64,000 bases of DNA, taken from positions 84,272-148,271 of the forward strand of contig MU006246.1 of the NCBI GenBank assembly GCA_010093685.1, in the 5' to 3' direction. A program made the translations under genes and the position numbers. Positions 1 to 11,515 of the stretch are shown piece after piece. The first letter of the stretch is position 1. Each line of letters starts with the position of its first letter. Under the pieces are notes generated by a model. The model worked only from the letters and a program-made list of their open reading frames with translations. It did no database searches and was not told the origin of the DNA. Source of the stretch: Ophiobolus disseminans (lineage: Eukaryota > Ascomycota > Dothideomycetes > Pleosporales > Phaeosphaeriaceae).

Positions 1-95
1 GCTTACTCATCATGTTGTGTATATAATCGCTCTATGTAGCTCTCTCAATACAACAACCTTCTTCTCACTTTTGCCCTGTCTCCTACATCCGACAG

Positions 96-616
96 GCATG
101 TCAATTCAACATTCAGCCAACTCAGCAGCACCGTCATGGAGTTGGGCATCCGTCGATGCGGATACCGCGCACATGAGCAACGCAAGCCTCTTCGGCAATC
201 TGGTCAAGGTCATTGATGTTCAAGGTCTCCCTTGCGAATCGAGCTTCTCCACCGACTCAGTTCCAAATGACTATCTGAAGCTGCACGGATACCTCCTCCG
301 CATTCAGCCCGGTCCCTTCTCTGCTAACAGCTTCTTCCCCGACTGCAAAGACGACATCACCGAAGGTCATCATTTCTGCCTGCCTTTGCGACTGCAGATG
401 TCGGCTCAAGGGGACTTTCTGTGCGGTCTGGTTCTACGAAACGTTGACGACGCAATCGGTTTTACGTTCGAGCGCGTTGGCATGTTCAGATTCCGCGAAG
501 GCAACTCGCTGCATGTCTTGGGCCACGGAGACTTTGGCATCGCATACATCTTCACGGAAGACCCTGGAGATATCCTGGGCTCTATGTCTCTGAACGAGGA
601 TATTCTTATCATCTGA
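96..616 (+). CDS. HET-domain (heterokaryon incompatibility type) protein, 3' part only
   Basis: This is the C-terminal part of a HET-family protein; the N-terminal half would lie left of the window. The motif APSWSWASVD near the start of the visible exon is the hallmark that ends the HET core in Pezizomycotina. The following ~150 residues are the usual variable tail, with the stop TGA at 614-616. Bases 91-95 (GACAG) look like a splice acceptor, so I place the exon start at 96; the frame is also open to the window edge. HET proteins act in non-self recognition and regulated cell death. The exact partner cannot be inferred from this fragment. The family is certain enough from the motif; the exon boundary is not. 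Confidence 0.7.
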
Positions 617-3386
617 ATGATGAACGCTGCAGTGTGGGACGACGCAGGCTTTTGGACGAAGGATGGCAATCTAGTGCGCGAAACCAGCATTTAGATTTTG
701 CTACACAGCAACTACGACGCAACTGTACGGAATATTTTGGGAACGTCTTCAGCGCAAGATACTTACCTTTCGAACGTTGGATACGACAACTTCATTTCAC
801 GTTATCATTTCCACGTTCCCAGAGCTCAACCCGGTATTTGAAACGAAGCCTGAGAGCGTTCGCCGTAGGTTTCGAGCCCGAGACTGGCATCAGCACGACG
901 GACGGGCAGACACAAGCGGTCATCTTTTTACGTCACATCATTTCCTTACTCTACATCTATCTATTCACTATCTTCTTATCCACTTATTCGTTGTAGTCTC
1001 TCCATGCTCACAATGACGTACGTTGTCGAGTCCACGGTGTCGACGAGATAAGCATCGCGATCTCAGATAAACTCGCAGCTCTGGAATCCTCCATTCGCGC
1101 TATTGTGTCAGCATAAGTCTAAGCTTTAGTACACACGTTAACGTATGCATTATCCACTAAATAGATGCAGCACGTCGTCATCATCATGTACCCCACGGGC
1201 GATCATCCGCGCATGATTTTGGTATCGCTTATAGCGTTCTCGAAGATGACAACAGCGGTCGTTCAAGCGATGAGCTCACAGCATTGTAACACACTCTCGG
1301 AAAAATCTGGTATCACGGTACTCAGTCTTTCGGCGAAGTTAGCGCCATGCAGTGCGCGTGAAGGACGGGGCGCTCCGATTGCGTACTCTAGAAACGACTC
1401 GAGAGATTACGCAGTTTTGGAGTATGGTATTGTAACGTCCAGAGCTGTGAAACCTTCACGCCACAAGGAAGCAGATTCAATAGCCGGGTCTGTTGTGAAC
1501 AATTGAAGCACAGTCGCTTCCAGAGAGAACTTACGTGATTCAGAGACACGAATCGATACCCTATCACGAGAACCATGGTTGGGCACTCACAACATATCGG
1601 GCACCCCGCTACTGTCAATACAAGGCTTTCCACATTCTCTTCACTGTCGTGGCCAGGAGTAACATCACATGACCCCCGTCAGCGTCCTGTCCGAACTTGA
1701 CACTGACACTGACAGACGCGTGTCAAACGCATCAATATTCGCTCCCCACCTGTGACACTCACCTTCTCGTCGAACTCCCACCCCGACACCGGCTCCTCAG
1801 CCACACCACACGCCCAACCTCTGAGGCTATATCCGCACCGACCCGAACCTCCCATCTTTCTTGGCTTCCCGCCTCACCTCTACGCCCCAGCCCGCATGAC
1901 CTCGCGCACCCCGAGATCATCAGGGGTAATATGTGATATTGCAGCACCCGAAAGCACAGCCTTTTCCGACTCGCACCGCGTCATGTTCACTTGTCTACAT
2001 GGCGGCCCCGGCTCCCAATATTCCCACGTCCCCGCTCTCGAGTCCTGTGTGAGCTTGTCCGAATGCAAAGGCCTCTACAGCGTGGTACGGCATAGATTAA
2101 GGCAGGGCGCCCTGGCTCCCGCTTTCTCACTGAGACACTTGTGCGCCTTTTGTGTGACTGCGCTTGGGATTGCTGGAGTTGGGTGGGCGTGCATGGTTGC
2201 CGTCAGACATGTGGGTTTAATTGTGGGGAGCGCTCGGGAGGGGGAGTGGGGTCGTGGTGTATATTGATGGAGTAAGTACGTGTTTTAGAACGTGTTGGAG
2301 GGATGGGTTGCTTGTAAGTCCGCTGTCAGATGTGCGTGCTTTGTGTGCTACAGCATGTTTTGTCGCGGAGATGTGATTGCTCAGGAACATGCTTCCGCTT
2401 AACAGTTTCGTCTTCCGAGGTACTGCGCGTCCATATTGCCCATGGTGCGACCGTGACGTTGGGTTGTGCGTGCATGAGGCTGCGCTTTGCACTCCAGATC
2501 CTGCAGCTTAGCGAGTGAGCATGATGGCGAAGCCCAGAGCTTCGGAAAGTGTGGTTGCGCAGGCTGTGCGGTGGTCCCGATGTGTGAATTGCTAGGCCCG
2601 GGGGAGGGGGTTGGTGGGTTGGTGGGTTGTACGATTCTGCGCTGGCGAGACTGTGTGACGGCTTGGGAGGTGGGGTGTGGAGTAAAGTTGAGGGCGCCGC
2701 CTGCAGTCGCTTGTGAATGTGGAGAGGTGTACCGAGCTGTGAGCGAATATTCGTTGTACGAGTTCATTTGTATTTCATTGTCAAATTTTTCGAGTATTGT
2801 TTTGCTTTTTTCACTCAGGTCGAAAACTGTGTCAACTCCTCGTTCCAAAACTCTCTTGCGCCACAATTTAGAGTTTGCAAGAATATGCACGCTGCAAGCG
2901 CTTATCGAAGAAAAAATCTCCGAAGGCACTGCAGGCGGATATTGACATGCCCGCTGCACCTACTGTTCCCGAAGGTCACGGCATGCGAGTAGAGAACGTC
3001 GTTGCGCGACCACAAGTTCGCAGCGCATGCGCGAATGGAACATCAGGTATTCGGGAACGGGTTTGGCATGGCATATGCAATGTTCCAGCAGGTATCGCGA
3101 GAAACAATGGGCATCTCGACGCTGCTGGGATCGGGAAGTGTAATGCGTCCTGCAGTGTGCGAGAAGGGGGCTCTTTCCGCGAACACCTTGCAGGTGCTGT
3201 CTAGGTACGTTCGCAAGGAAGGCGAAACCGCGAATTGAAGGTATACACACAGCTATCAAGATCGTGGACATAATCGTAAGTCTATACGGGGATATTCAAA
3301 GCCATGTGAACACTGAAAGCCTGAGTAACTATACCTAGGTATGCTACACTATAGAATCGAAACGCGCCTTCTCTTCGCCAGCCATA
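617..3386. other. intergenic, no supported gene
   Basis: 2.8 kb between the HET fragment and the 3' end of the metalloprotease gene. The open frames here (the longest about 186 codons, 2399-2959 on the minus strand) show no family motif, no splice structure and biased low-complexity composition. A G-rich patch at 2599-2640 has GGTTGGTGGGTTG-type repeats. I see nothing else. Confidence 0.5.
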
Positions 3387-5116
3387 CTAAAAGTCGCAGT
3401 ACACGACAGCATGTATAGACATCCTCGTACCGCACATCTTCACGCCCTCATCCTTGTTCTTCATGGTATCCTCTTTACACGCAACCTCCTTTTTCTGGCA
3501 GTAAAGACGACCAGGGTTCTTGCCGTCGCACTTGTATTCGCAGTCCTCGCCCTCAATCTTGAGCTTGAACTCGCCTGCGGGCCATGACAGCTTCTTCATA
3601 TTCGTGTTGGAGGGTAGCTTCGGGTCCGTTCCACCTGAGGGAGTGATCTCCTCGACGCCATTTTTAGCGCATTCGTCGACTGCTTTGCCGACGTTGGTAG
3701 TGAAGAACCTCCATGAGTAATCAGTGCTTCCTGATGTGCCGTGAGTGTTGACCTGCGCCATTGCAAGAATGGACAAGGATTTCCCAGCACTGGGCTTCGA
3801 ACCAACACCAGGCTTTGAACCGCTTGGTGGTGGCCCATTTTTGAAGCCGTTGGTGATGGCGTTCAAGCGCTTCGTGATTTCGCTATCAGGGGTGTCTTGT
3901 CTGATTGTGCCGAAGTCAAGGGTGAATGCGTTTTGCTCCTGGACCCATGCGTTGGCGCTGAGCTCGTCTTGCTGCTTGTAATTATCCGGGCGAGGGAAGT
4001 GGCCCGTCAGGTCCCACCAGTACTTGCTGTTTGCGAGCCATGCGTAGCTGTCAGCATTTGTACTAGCACGCGCTGCACCACCGCCTTGGTTCAATTTCCG
4101 ACGAGCCAACATGTGTGTACGACTCGGTCCGTATGCCCAATTGTCTGCAGAATCAGGGTCCACATGCTCATCGTTGACTGAAGGAAGTGTTAGCTGATTG
4201 AAAGCTCTGTGTGTATTCGCCGCAAAAACGAGCGAAGAAGTAGTCAGGGGTGAGCTTACTATGTGGCGTGCCGACGGAGTTAAGATGCATCATCTCGTGA
4301 AGAAACATCTGGCCAGTACTCTTCTGCCACTTGGCTTGCTGTGCTTTCTCGAATTTTTCGCGTTGCATCTCCTCCTCAATCTGATCGATCTTGTACATCA
4401 GATCGTCAGATTGGAAAAAGGGGTTACACATAGTGATGTAGTAGTACTTGTAGCCAAACCAGCCATCATATGTCCATGCGTAGCCACCAACACTCTTGCC
4501 GTCCTTTTTTACAGGACAGTAGTTCTTTGTGTCTTTGCAGCTGAGAATTATGTCAAAGGTTTTCTTTGAAAGAAAACCAGCTGCTCGTCGAAAGTTTTCT
4601 GGATATTTACTGAGTAAGAGTGAAACTAAAGGAAATGAGACAATACGTACCAGCAATACGCTTTTGCTGTTGCTGATAATCTGGGCCCATCCATGTCTTC
4701 CACAATGCAATATCTTTGTAGTTGTGTGGATTTGGCTCCTGGTCGGTAAATTGAGCCAGTGCGTGAGCATCCCAAGCTGCTGTTTGGAACATGCCCTTCT
4801 GCCGTTCGTCACATTTGTTATCGCTATCCCACTTCAGTTCGCCCCCTGAGAAAGCGCCGATACCTCCAGGTTGGGCTTTCAGGTCGGTGACACATTGTTG
4901 AGAAGGCTTCATAAAGTCTTTGCATGAAGCGGGAGCAGTCTTAAAACCCCCTTTAAAGGGGTTATCGGGACGGGGTGGTCTGTTCAGCTTTTTCGGTGGT
5001 GTCTTCGGATCTGATGCTTCTGGGTTGTCAGGGTCTATAGTAGCTCGAGGAATGACTGTGCCAGAAGCCAGCAGAGCGAAGGAGAAGAGGACCGAAAAAG
5101 ACTGTGAAAAGTGCAT
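3387..5116 (-). CDS. secreted zinc metalloprotease, deuterolysin/aspzincin-like (M35 type)
   Basis: Exons on the minus strand are 5116-4651, 4598-4260 and 4177-3387, giving 531 residues. Introns of 52 and 82 bases have good GT-AG ends; the second has a CTAAC branch. The protein starts with a signal peptide (MHFSQSFSVLFSFALLASG) followed by a Pro/Lys-rich propeptide-like stretch. The zinc site HEMMH is at residues 256-260. About 20 residues later comes DNWAYG (280-285), which resembles the aspzincin GTxDxxYG third-ligand motif of M35 peptidases. A charged helix (about 220-250) precedes the zinc site. The ~245-residue C-terminal extension, with several Cys pairs near its end, is longer than in classical deuterolysins. 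Likely role: extracellular protein degradation. The substrate is unknown. The second intron separates HExxH from the third-ligand motif. Confidence 0.82.
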
Positions 5117-6107
5117 TTTGAGCTGAGTGTTGTTTGACTGGTATGCGATGCTATCCAAATAGCATCGCAAAGCTACTTTATACTTGTGTCACTCCATGTC
5201 GATGTACGGTCACCCCTCTGTACAGCCTCACACTCCAACAGATTTCGGGCCTTAAAACATAAGGTCAGGTACGTGCGAGATCACTTAGGATTTCAAGTGC
5301 ATCCCCCGCAAAGGCGTTGCTTGCATCTTCGGCCTGCCTAGGTTGCTCAAAAATAGCCCAGCCAAGACGACGCATTTTGAGCCTCACCAACCCCTGCGCT
5401 CCTCCTCCTAACTGCTTCAACAAACAACAGCAGTCCCAGAGCGCGTGACTTTCCGTAACTACTTCCATGAACAGGCCGCTTTTGTGCTCAATTTCGAAGA
5501 ACTCATTGTCGAAAATTACTTACCCCTGCGATGCTTTTACCTAGTTGTTCTCTTGATGTTCACCCGTGTGTAGCGCTCCAATGTTATTAGAACGATGCAT
5601 CGCCTACCATTGTTAATTTCGCATGCGCAAGGTGCAGCTGTCTAAACGAGGTTCGAATGCTTCGCTCGGAGTTGGGTTGTTGTTCTTGGCTGTCCCTCCC
5701 AAGGTCTGCAGCCTGCGTCGCGCGCGCCTACAATGCAGGCCAATCATCTAAATCGATGCTGCTTCCTAGTCGGCCCTTTGGTTTTCGCCTACAAGTCAGT
5801 CAGCCTCGTCGGTAATTTACTATCGTGGGCCTGAGTCTCAGCCTTGCCCGCGCCACCCTACTGCACCTATAATCGGCTCCTAAGCGGAAACCAGATCTTG
5901 GCAGATGTATGAACACCAACACCTCCTCACGTAAGACCCTGTGATCCTCCAGCACAATTTTTCCGACAAGTGGGAGAGACACCCACCTCGACTGCATCGA
6001 AATTGAAAAGAGTTTAATTCGAATCATTGCCGACGACCTCACCTCGTCTTTTCGCCTACCGATCGATCACTCGGTGCGTCCTGCAAGGCTGTCTTACGGT
6101 CCCCGAA
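5117..6107. other. intergenic, divergent promoters
   Basis: About 1 kb between two genes transcribed away from each other (metalloprotease leftward, secreted Hsp70-fold protein rightward), so both promoters should lie here. I see no convincing gene or repeat. Confidence 0.5.
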
Positions 6108-7169
6108 ATGACGAGCGGAAGACTATTGATGGTCTTAGTACTGCAACTTCTGTTTACCGTACTTGGCGTTGCAGGTCAACACCCTACTCGTCCTCGTGCT
6201 CCTGGTGTAGCCTTCGAGCTGACGCCCGACTATGGGTAAGTCACTTAATTCTTCGACAGAGCTTTGTTGTAACATGCAGTCAACAGCGTTGCAGCAATAC
6301 ACCTTAAAGGCGGAACATTCGTTCCAATAGCCCGGGTCCAAGGATCGCCTGCTTACCAGGCATTTATGAGAAAGAAATCGGCGTCAGCGAAAGCTGAGGA
6401 CAGCACGCTCTGTCGACTTCTTGCTCCAGCACTGGACCGCTTGCCATCCGCGTTTGGGATTGATATTGACACCTGCCGCGATGCAGATGTGGTCAGCACT
6501 AAGGCGCTATTGGCGACACTCAAGACGGCAGTAGAGTCGTACCTCGGAACAAACATTTGCTTCGCCTCACTCAGTCTCGACGACATTGGAGACCAGCACC
6601 AGATCGATGTTGCTCAAGAAGCTCTCCAGGCTCTTCACCTTCGTCAAGTATTACCGACCGTTCGGGGAGACAAACCAGTTGTAGTCGCTCACAAGCCGGA
6701 CGCTTCTCCCGGGCTCGACGAAACCCCCTCGATCATTCTTGCACTGGACTACAGCCTCCATTGGTTCAATGTCGGCTTGTACACTAGTAGCGAAGGATAT
6801 GTGGACCCGGTCGATCCTTTGGTGAGCGGTCGGAAGATTGACGAGGAGCATCAACTAGACGCACTCAGAGATGCTTTGCGCTATCTTTTCGACCATCCTC
6901 CACCGGAGGTCAATCTTGTTAAGGATATTCGTCATCTCGTTGTGTACGGTGACGACTCAAACAACAGTGCCTTGCACGACCTACTTGCGGAGGTACTCGA
7001 TGCAGACCTAGTTCGCGATGCGCGCGTGTCGAGTTCGGTTTTCGACGGCCCTTCCTATACGGCCGCCGTCATGTACGAGACCATGGACACGGTCGACTTC
7101 GAAATGGATGTCAGATCTCCCTCTTGCCAAAGGCGTTCTAAGCTGTATGGAGATCACAGCGAGCTGTAA
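6108..7169 (+). CDS. secreted protein with Hsp70/actin-like ATPase fold, function unknown
   Basis: Exons 6108-6235 and 6287-7169 (intron 51 bases, GTAAGT...CAACAG) encode 336 residues. The first ~23 residues (MTSGRLLMVLVLQLLFTVLG...) are a clear signal peptide. After splicing, the segment DYG-VAAIHLKGGTFVPIA resembles the phosphate-1 strand of Hsp70/actin-type ATPases, where DxGTTxSxxA is usual. A second phosphate-like segment may be LALDYSLHWFNVGLY near the middle (about residues 165-180). The ending is hydrophilic. Hsp70-fold proteins with many substituted nucleotide contacts are common among Dothideomycete hypothetical proteins. The glycine and threonine residues expected in the first loop are mostly absent, so ATP binding is doubtful. 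The fold is an inference from two short segments; secretion is better supported. Confidence 0.65.
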
Positions 7170-9872
7170 TCCTATTTACATGATTAGCAGCGCTTGCCGG
7201 CAAAAGCTATGAGCTGAAGCACTCATCTTGCGGGTCGCATTGCGTCAGGCGTTGTTGACAGACCATTGATGCAGCTGATGAAACCGCACACTTTTTCAGC
7301 ATGCAAGGATAAATGTAGCGGCTGCACTATGTACACTGAACTACGAGACTAAGACACCTGTGCGTGGCTATCAACTTCCCAACATGCTTTAACGAACACG
7401 TTGATCGCTCACCCGTGTCTAAATTGAAGGGCATCCGCTGATGCCGCCGGAAGAGCTTGTTCTCATCCGCGACAGCAGTTAACAAGCATCAGAAAACGCA
7501 TTAGTACAAGACTCATTCATCGGAGGAGGCTCCGCTCGCTGGCAAGAATTGAACGAGTTTTGCCCCTGCAAGGTACGACTGAACAGGGCGATAACTGACT
7601 CGTTTTGATGGTCAGTGGGCCCTGCAGTTAATCAACGTGTAGCGGTCCCGACTGTGCGGTAAGTTTCGCGCGGAAGTTATCCAAGCGAGCGATCCGGGGC
7701 GCGCCTCAGCTGAACGAGATTTCCGTTGGTGGACAAGGACGTATTGAAAGAACGGTGCTTCGCACTCCGAGCCGTGTGTGCGTACTTGCGAAGCGGGGTG
7801 CAGCAATCGCGCCAGGTTGATTCAGGACGAAAAAGAGTAGAAAGGCTAACATAATGATATCTCGAGAATACAAGAAGAGCGAATAGTTGCGCTGCTTTAT
7901 CACACGTGGCGTGTAGACGTTGCAAAGTGGAGACAAAAAACAACAGAATCTCAAAACCGAAGTCGGGACAAGCCAATGAGACACTAACAGTGACAGCCGC
8001 CCACAAACCAAGGGTAGACCTTCCCTCCTGACAGCACCTTCCGCATACACTGCCTAGTCCACGTGCGCTTCATCACACACAACATTACCGAATATACCTG
8101 TCATTGTGATGATACCTACTTCCATGTCACAGCTTGCGTAATTACTCAAGTCTGCGAGATGGTTGTGCTACGTTGGCGTTTGTGCGATAAGCATACCTCT
8201 CCATCCTTGCAAAACTCCCCACGGCGGATTCCATCTTGCACCACTCTAATCCCACCAGATCCCTTTGAAGCCATGCTCGCGCATCCTTTATCCACAGAGA
8301 CTTACCTAAAGAGACTAACTTTGCCTATCGACAAGCCTCACCCCAGGCGCCCCCAAATGTCGCTGAAAGATGGCGGATAGACGTCATGCGCACATCGAGG
8401 CTCTGGACCTGCAAAGGCATTCAGATCGACAACTAAATTGCGCCGATCATGCCCATAATCACGATGGCGATTTGCAGATCTGTAGATTCTGATACCCTCT
8501 TTGAAAATGAAGCGCAAGAGCAATGAGGCTTCAGCAATCCTTCGCTCTATGGAGAACACCTCCAAGGAATGATGCAAGACGGCGACGTCGACGTCACAAG
8601 CTCGGAGGGTGTGTGTGGATGAGGAAGCTGGACATGCCCGGCTCCAAGCCTGAATTTAGGACCAACCCGGTGTTCGGAATCCGGCTCATCGCGATGCGAA
8701 ATATTATCATTGGCTACTCAGCGATGCATTTGGCTGACCTGAAGTGGACGCGTGCATGGCATGGGGAACCGGGGGCTTGCCTGCCCCGACGATGCGCGCG
8801 GGATGTGCATCTTGAAGCGGATTGGAGCCAAACAATGTGTGCTAATCGACCAATGCAATCCGCGGAGAAATGTAATAGACGAGACTTAGCGAGAGGAGCT
8901 GTCACGTTGCCATAGCCAAATCCGCCATGAGGAGTGTGGCAATGTTACAATGGAGATGGAAATAGGCGCAGGAGAGAGACTTCTAGGTGCTCGCATGTCC
9001 TTGTCATTTCAAGCGTGTCGCGCGGACATTGGGCAGAAGAGGGCCCGCAATAGTCGGCCCTTCTCAGCTGGCCCCAGGGCTCGCAGGAGTTTGGCGGATA
9101 TGCGTAGCCTCAACCTATTCTCCACGACACCTGTCGTAGTAAGCGTGGGGCGTTTTGGACCTGCAGCTTAAGCCGAACCCGAACGACATACGCAAGTTTG
9201 CCATGAAAACGTATCATCGCGTATCTGCTACCATGTCAGATAAGCGCCATCGCACGATCACAGATCTTTGTGTATTTGCGCGGGCAGTGCGACGACCCGA
9301 TGTGAGATCGAGTCTTGTCGAATGAGAATGGTTTCTCGAGACTTGAGGTGTGGTGTGACGAAACTTGGCGGAGGCAGTGGAAGAGCACCGGGCATGCGTG
9401 TGTTTCCGTGCACGCCTCAGCCGCTTATTTTGGGTCGGGCGGTGAGTGATATCGCACAGCGGAGTTCTGTGGTCAGTATGTGCAGAATTCGTCGGTAATG
9501 AAAGATGAGCCGATTCAAAGCCTTGAATGAAATAATTGATACATTTTGTAGCAGTTCGTTAAGTGATTATGTAGTTGCAGGACGAATCAGCGCCGCCACG
9601 ATAGTTTACACACAGTTGATTGTGTATAGATAGATGTACATGTTGTGCCTGAGTACAAGCAATAGAAATTCGCCGCGATGAAGAAAACTTCATGCCTTGC
9701 TGTCCGACCGCCTGAAAGCCGTGAATGTGTTGGAGATTTTTACCTTCGCTGCACTAGCTCAGATACCGTGTCAACCCTTATCGATCTGCCTGCGCCCCTA
9801 AACTCCGATACCGATTCCTGAGCGTGCACTCTGACTACGCATTTTCGATGTGCTGACATGTAGGCGCAACGC
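7170..9872. other. intergenic, no supported gene
   Basis: 2.7 kb with only short open frames and no recognisable domain, splice structure or repeat. The two flanking genes converge on this stretch, so only their 3' regions are expected in it. Confidence 0.45.
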
Positions 9873-11515
9873 TCAATACATCTTGCGCTCTGGAAAGACC
9901 ATGTCATCGTAGCCCGCGCTTTGTGCCTGATAGCTAGTCTGGAGGGGAGCATTGAAATCGTACGTATGCTCTTGTCGATGGTTGCTTGTGTCCGTGGACA
10001 TCGATGAGCTGCGGCTGCTACGGTCGCTGCCATGGTGATGGTACGATCCGGAAAAGCTTCTGTGCATAGTTGTCACAGGCATCGTCGCGTATGATGAGGG
10101 ATGGCTGGAAGTTGATGATGAGACCGCTGATATCCTTCTATCCTTGCCACGACCTTTAATGCCTTTGTTCGAGTTCTTGTACAGCGAAGCAAAGTACTCC
10201 CAGAGCTCCTTGTCGGCTTGCGATACGTAATCGCCCGGGCTGATCGTCGCAAACTTCTGAGTGAGGTACTTGAGAGTTGCAGCATGAAACTTGTTCTGGT
10301 GTGACTATGATCGGTCAGTGCTGCACACATCGTGGTCACTCTCAAGACGTACCTTTAGGTTTCCAAGCTGAGTAAACTGCTTTCCACAATCGTCAAGTCT
10401 GCATGTGAAGGGTTTGATCTGTTGATGCACGATCTTGTGGGCACGGACGTTGCCACGCTGTGCAAAGGTTTTTCCACACACGTCGCAGCTATAGGGACGC
10501 TCTCCTGTGTGACGTCTTTCGTGTGTCTGGTGAGGAATTAGTACTGAATCATCAGATGGCGTGAACGTGCTAACCTTTAGATTCCCGAGCTGGGAGAAAC
10601 GCTGACCGCAGCCTGGTGCCTTACATTCCTACGTACCCAGTAAGCAAATGTACGAAAGTGGTGTTGGGGCTCACTTACGAAAGGCTTTGCGCCAGTATGA
10701 GCGCGGATGTGTATCTCAAGATGCGTTTTTTGATAAAAGCTCTTGTTGCAGTCTGGCATGTGGCACTGATACCTCTTCCTTGGCTTCTGAGTGACCTTGG
10801 GCTCCTCATACTACACATGAATCAGTAAAGAATGACATACAGGCTTTAATTATTGGCTCACCTTAGGCACTTCTTGTCGTTGAGGGGAAGTCGGCTGTTT
10901 AGCCTGGATGGCTTTCATTAACGTGTCTACGTCCGTGGCGAAGTTGATGCCGGTGGCTTCCGTTGGTTCAGAGGTCGAGCGCTTGCATTCATCCGCGTAC
11001 GAGGCATCGTTGAATAGCGGTTGTGATTGCACTGGGGATGCGCTTTCCGATTTGACCATATGGGATCCATCCACAGCAAAGCCGCTACCCACTGCTCGTA
11101 CCGTTGAAAGAGGTTGAGCCTCGCTCGTTGCTGCAAAAGATACCGGCGGAGAGAGGTTTGGCGGGTAGGCCAAAGGATACGTTTGTGGCATGTTGGTGTG
11201 CGTGATGCTGCTCTGCTGCATGTTGTATGGGTTCACCGAGTCGTAAGCGAAGCCTCCGCTAGACTGATATGGAACGGATGTTGTGAGCGCATTCGCTGAG
11301 AAGAGGGGCATGCTGATGTCCATATGCGTTGTCGTTGGCGGGAAGCTACGGAGTGAAGAGCCGGTCGTTATAGGGCGCTGGGAATGGTAGGATGGCATGA
11401 TGCTTGTGAAATGCATGTCGGAGATGTTGTGAGGAGGTTCAGTCCGTCGATGCCACAAGTCGGCGTGGTGGTGTGCAATCACAGCAGCCATTGTAGATAA
11501 AGAAGCTTGTGCCAC
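9873..11515 (-). CDS. azf1: C2H2 zinc-finger transcription factor, Azf1-like
   Basis: Five minus-strand exons (11515-10862, 10810-10679, 10628-10575, 10526-10353, 10304-9873) encode 481 residues; introns are 48-51 bases. The first ~218 residues are low-complexity and rich in Ser, Pro, Gln and Met, as in activation regions. Four C2H2 fingers follow at about residues 234-345. Finger 1 is C-x4-C-x12-H-x3-H (C234, C239, H252, H256). The linkers THTGERPY and QQIKPF and the repeated QLGNLK helices match fungal Azf1-type regulators, nuclear DNA-binding proteins linked to carbon and growth control in yeast. The tail is rich in Ser and His. Introns fall inside or between fingers, with three in the finger array. 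An alternative start codon is at 11491. The DNA target in this fungus is not inferable. Confidence 0.88.

Noticed and set aside
2399..2959. 186-codon minus-strand frame
   Set aside because: No motif, no splice support, low-complexity Thr/Ser/Gln composition from a G-rich opposite strand.
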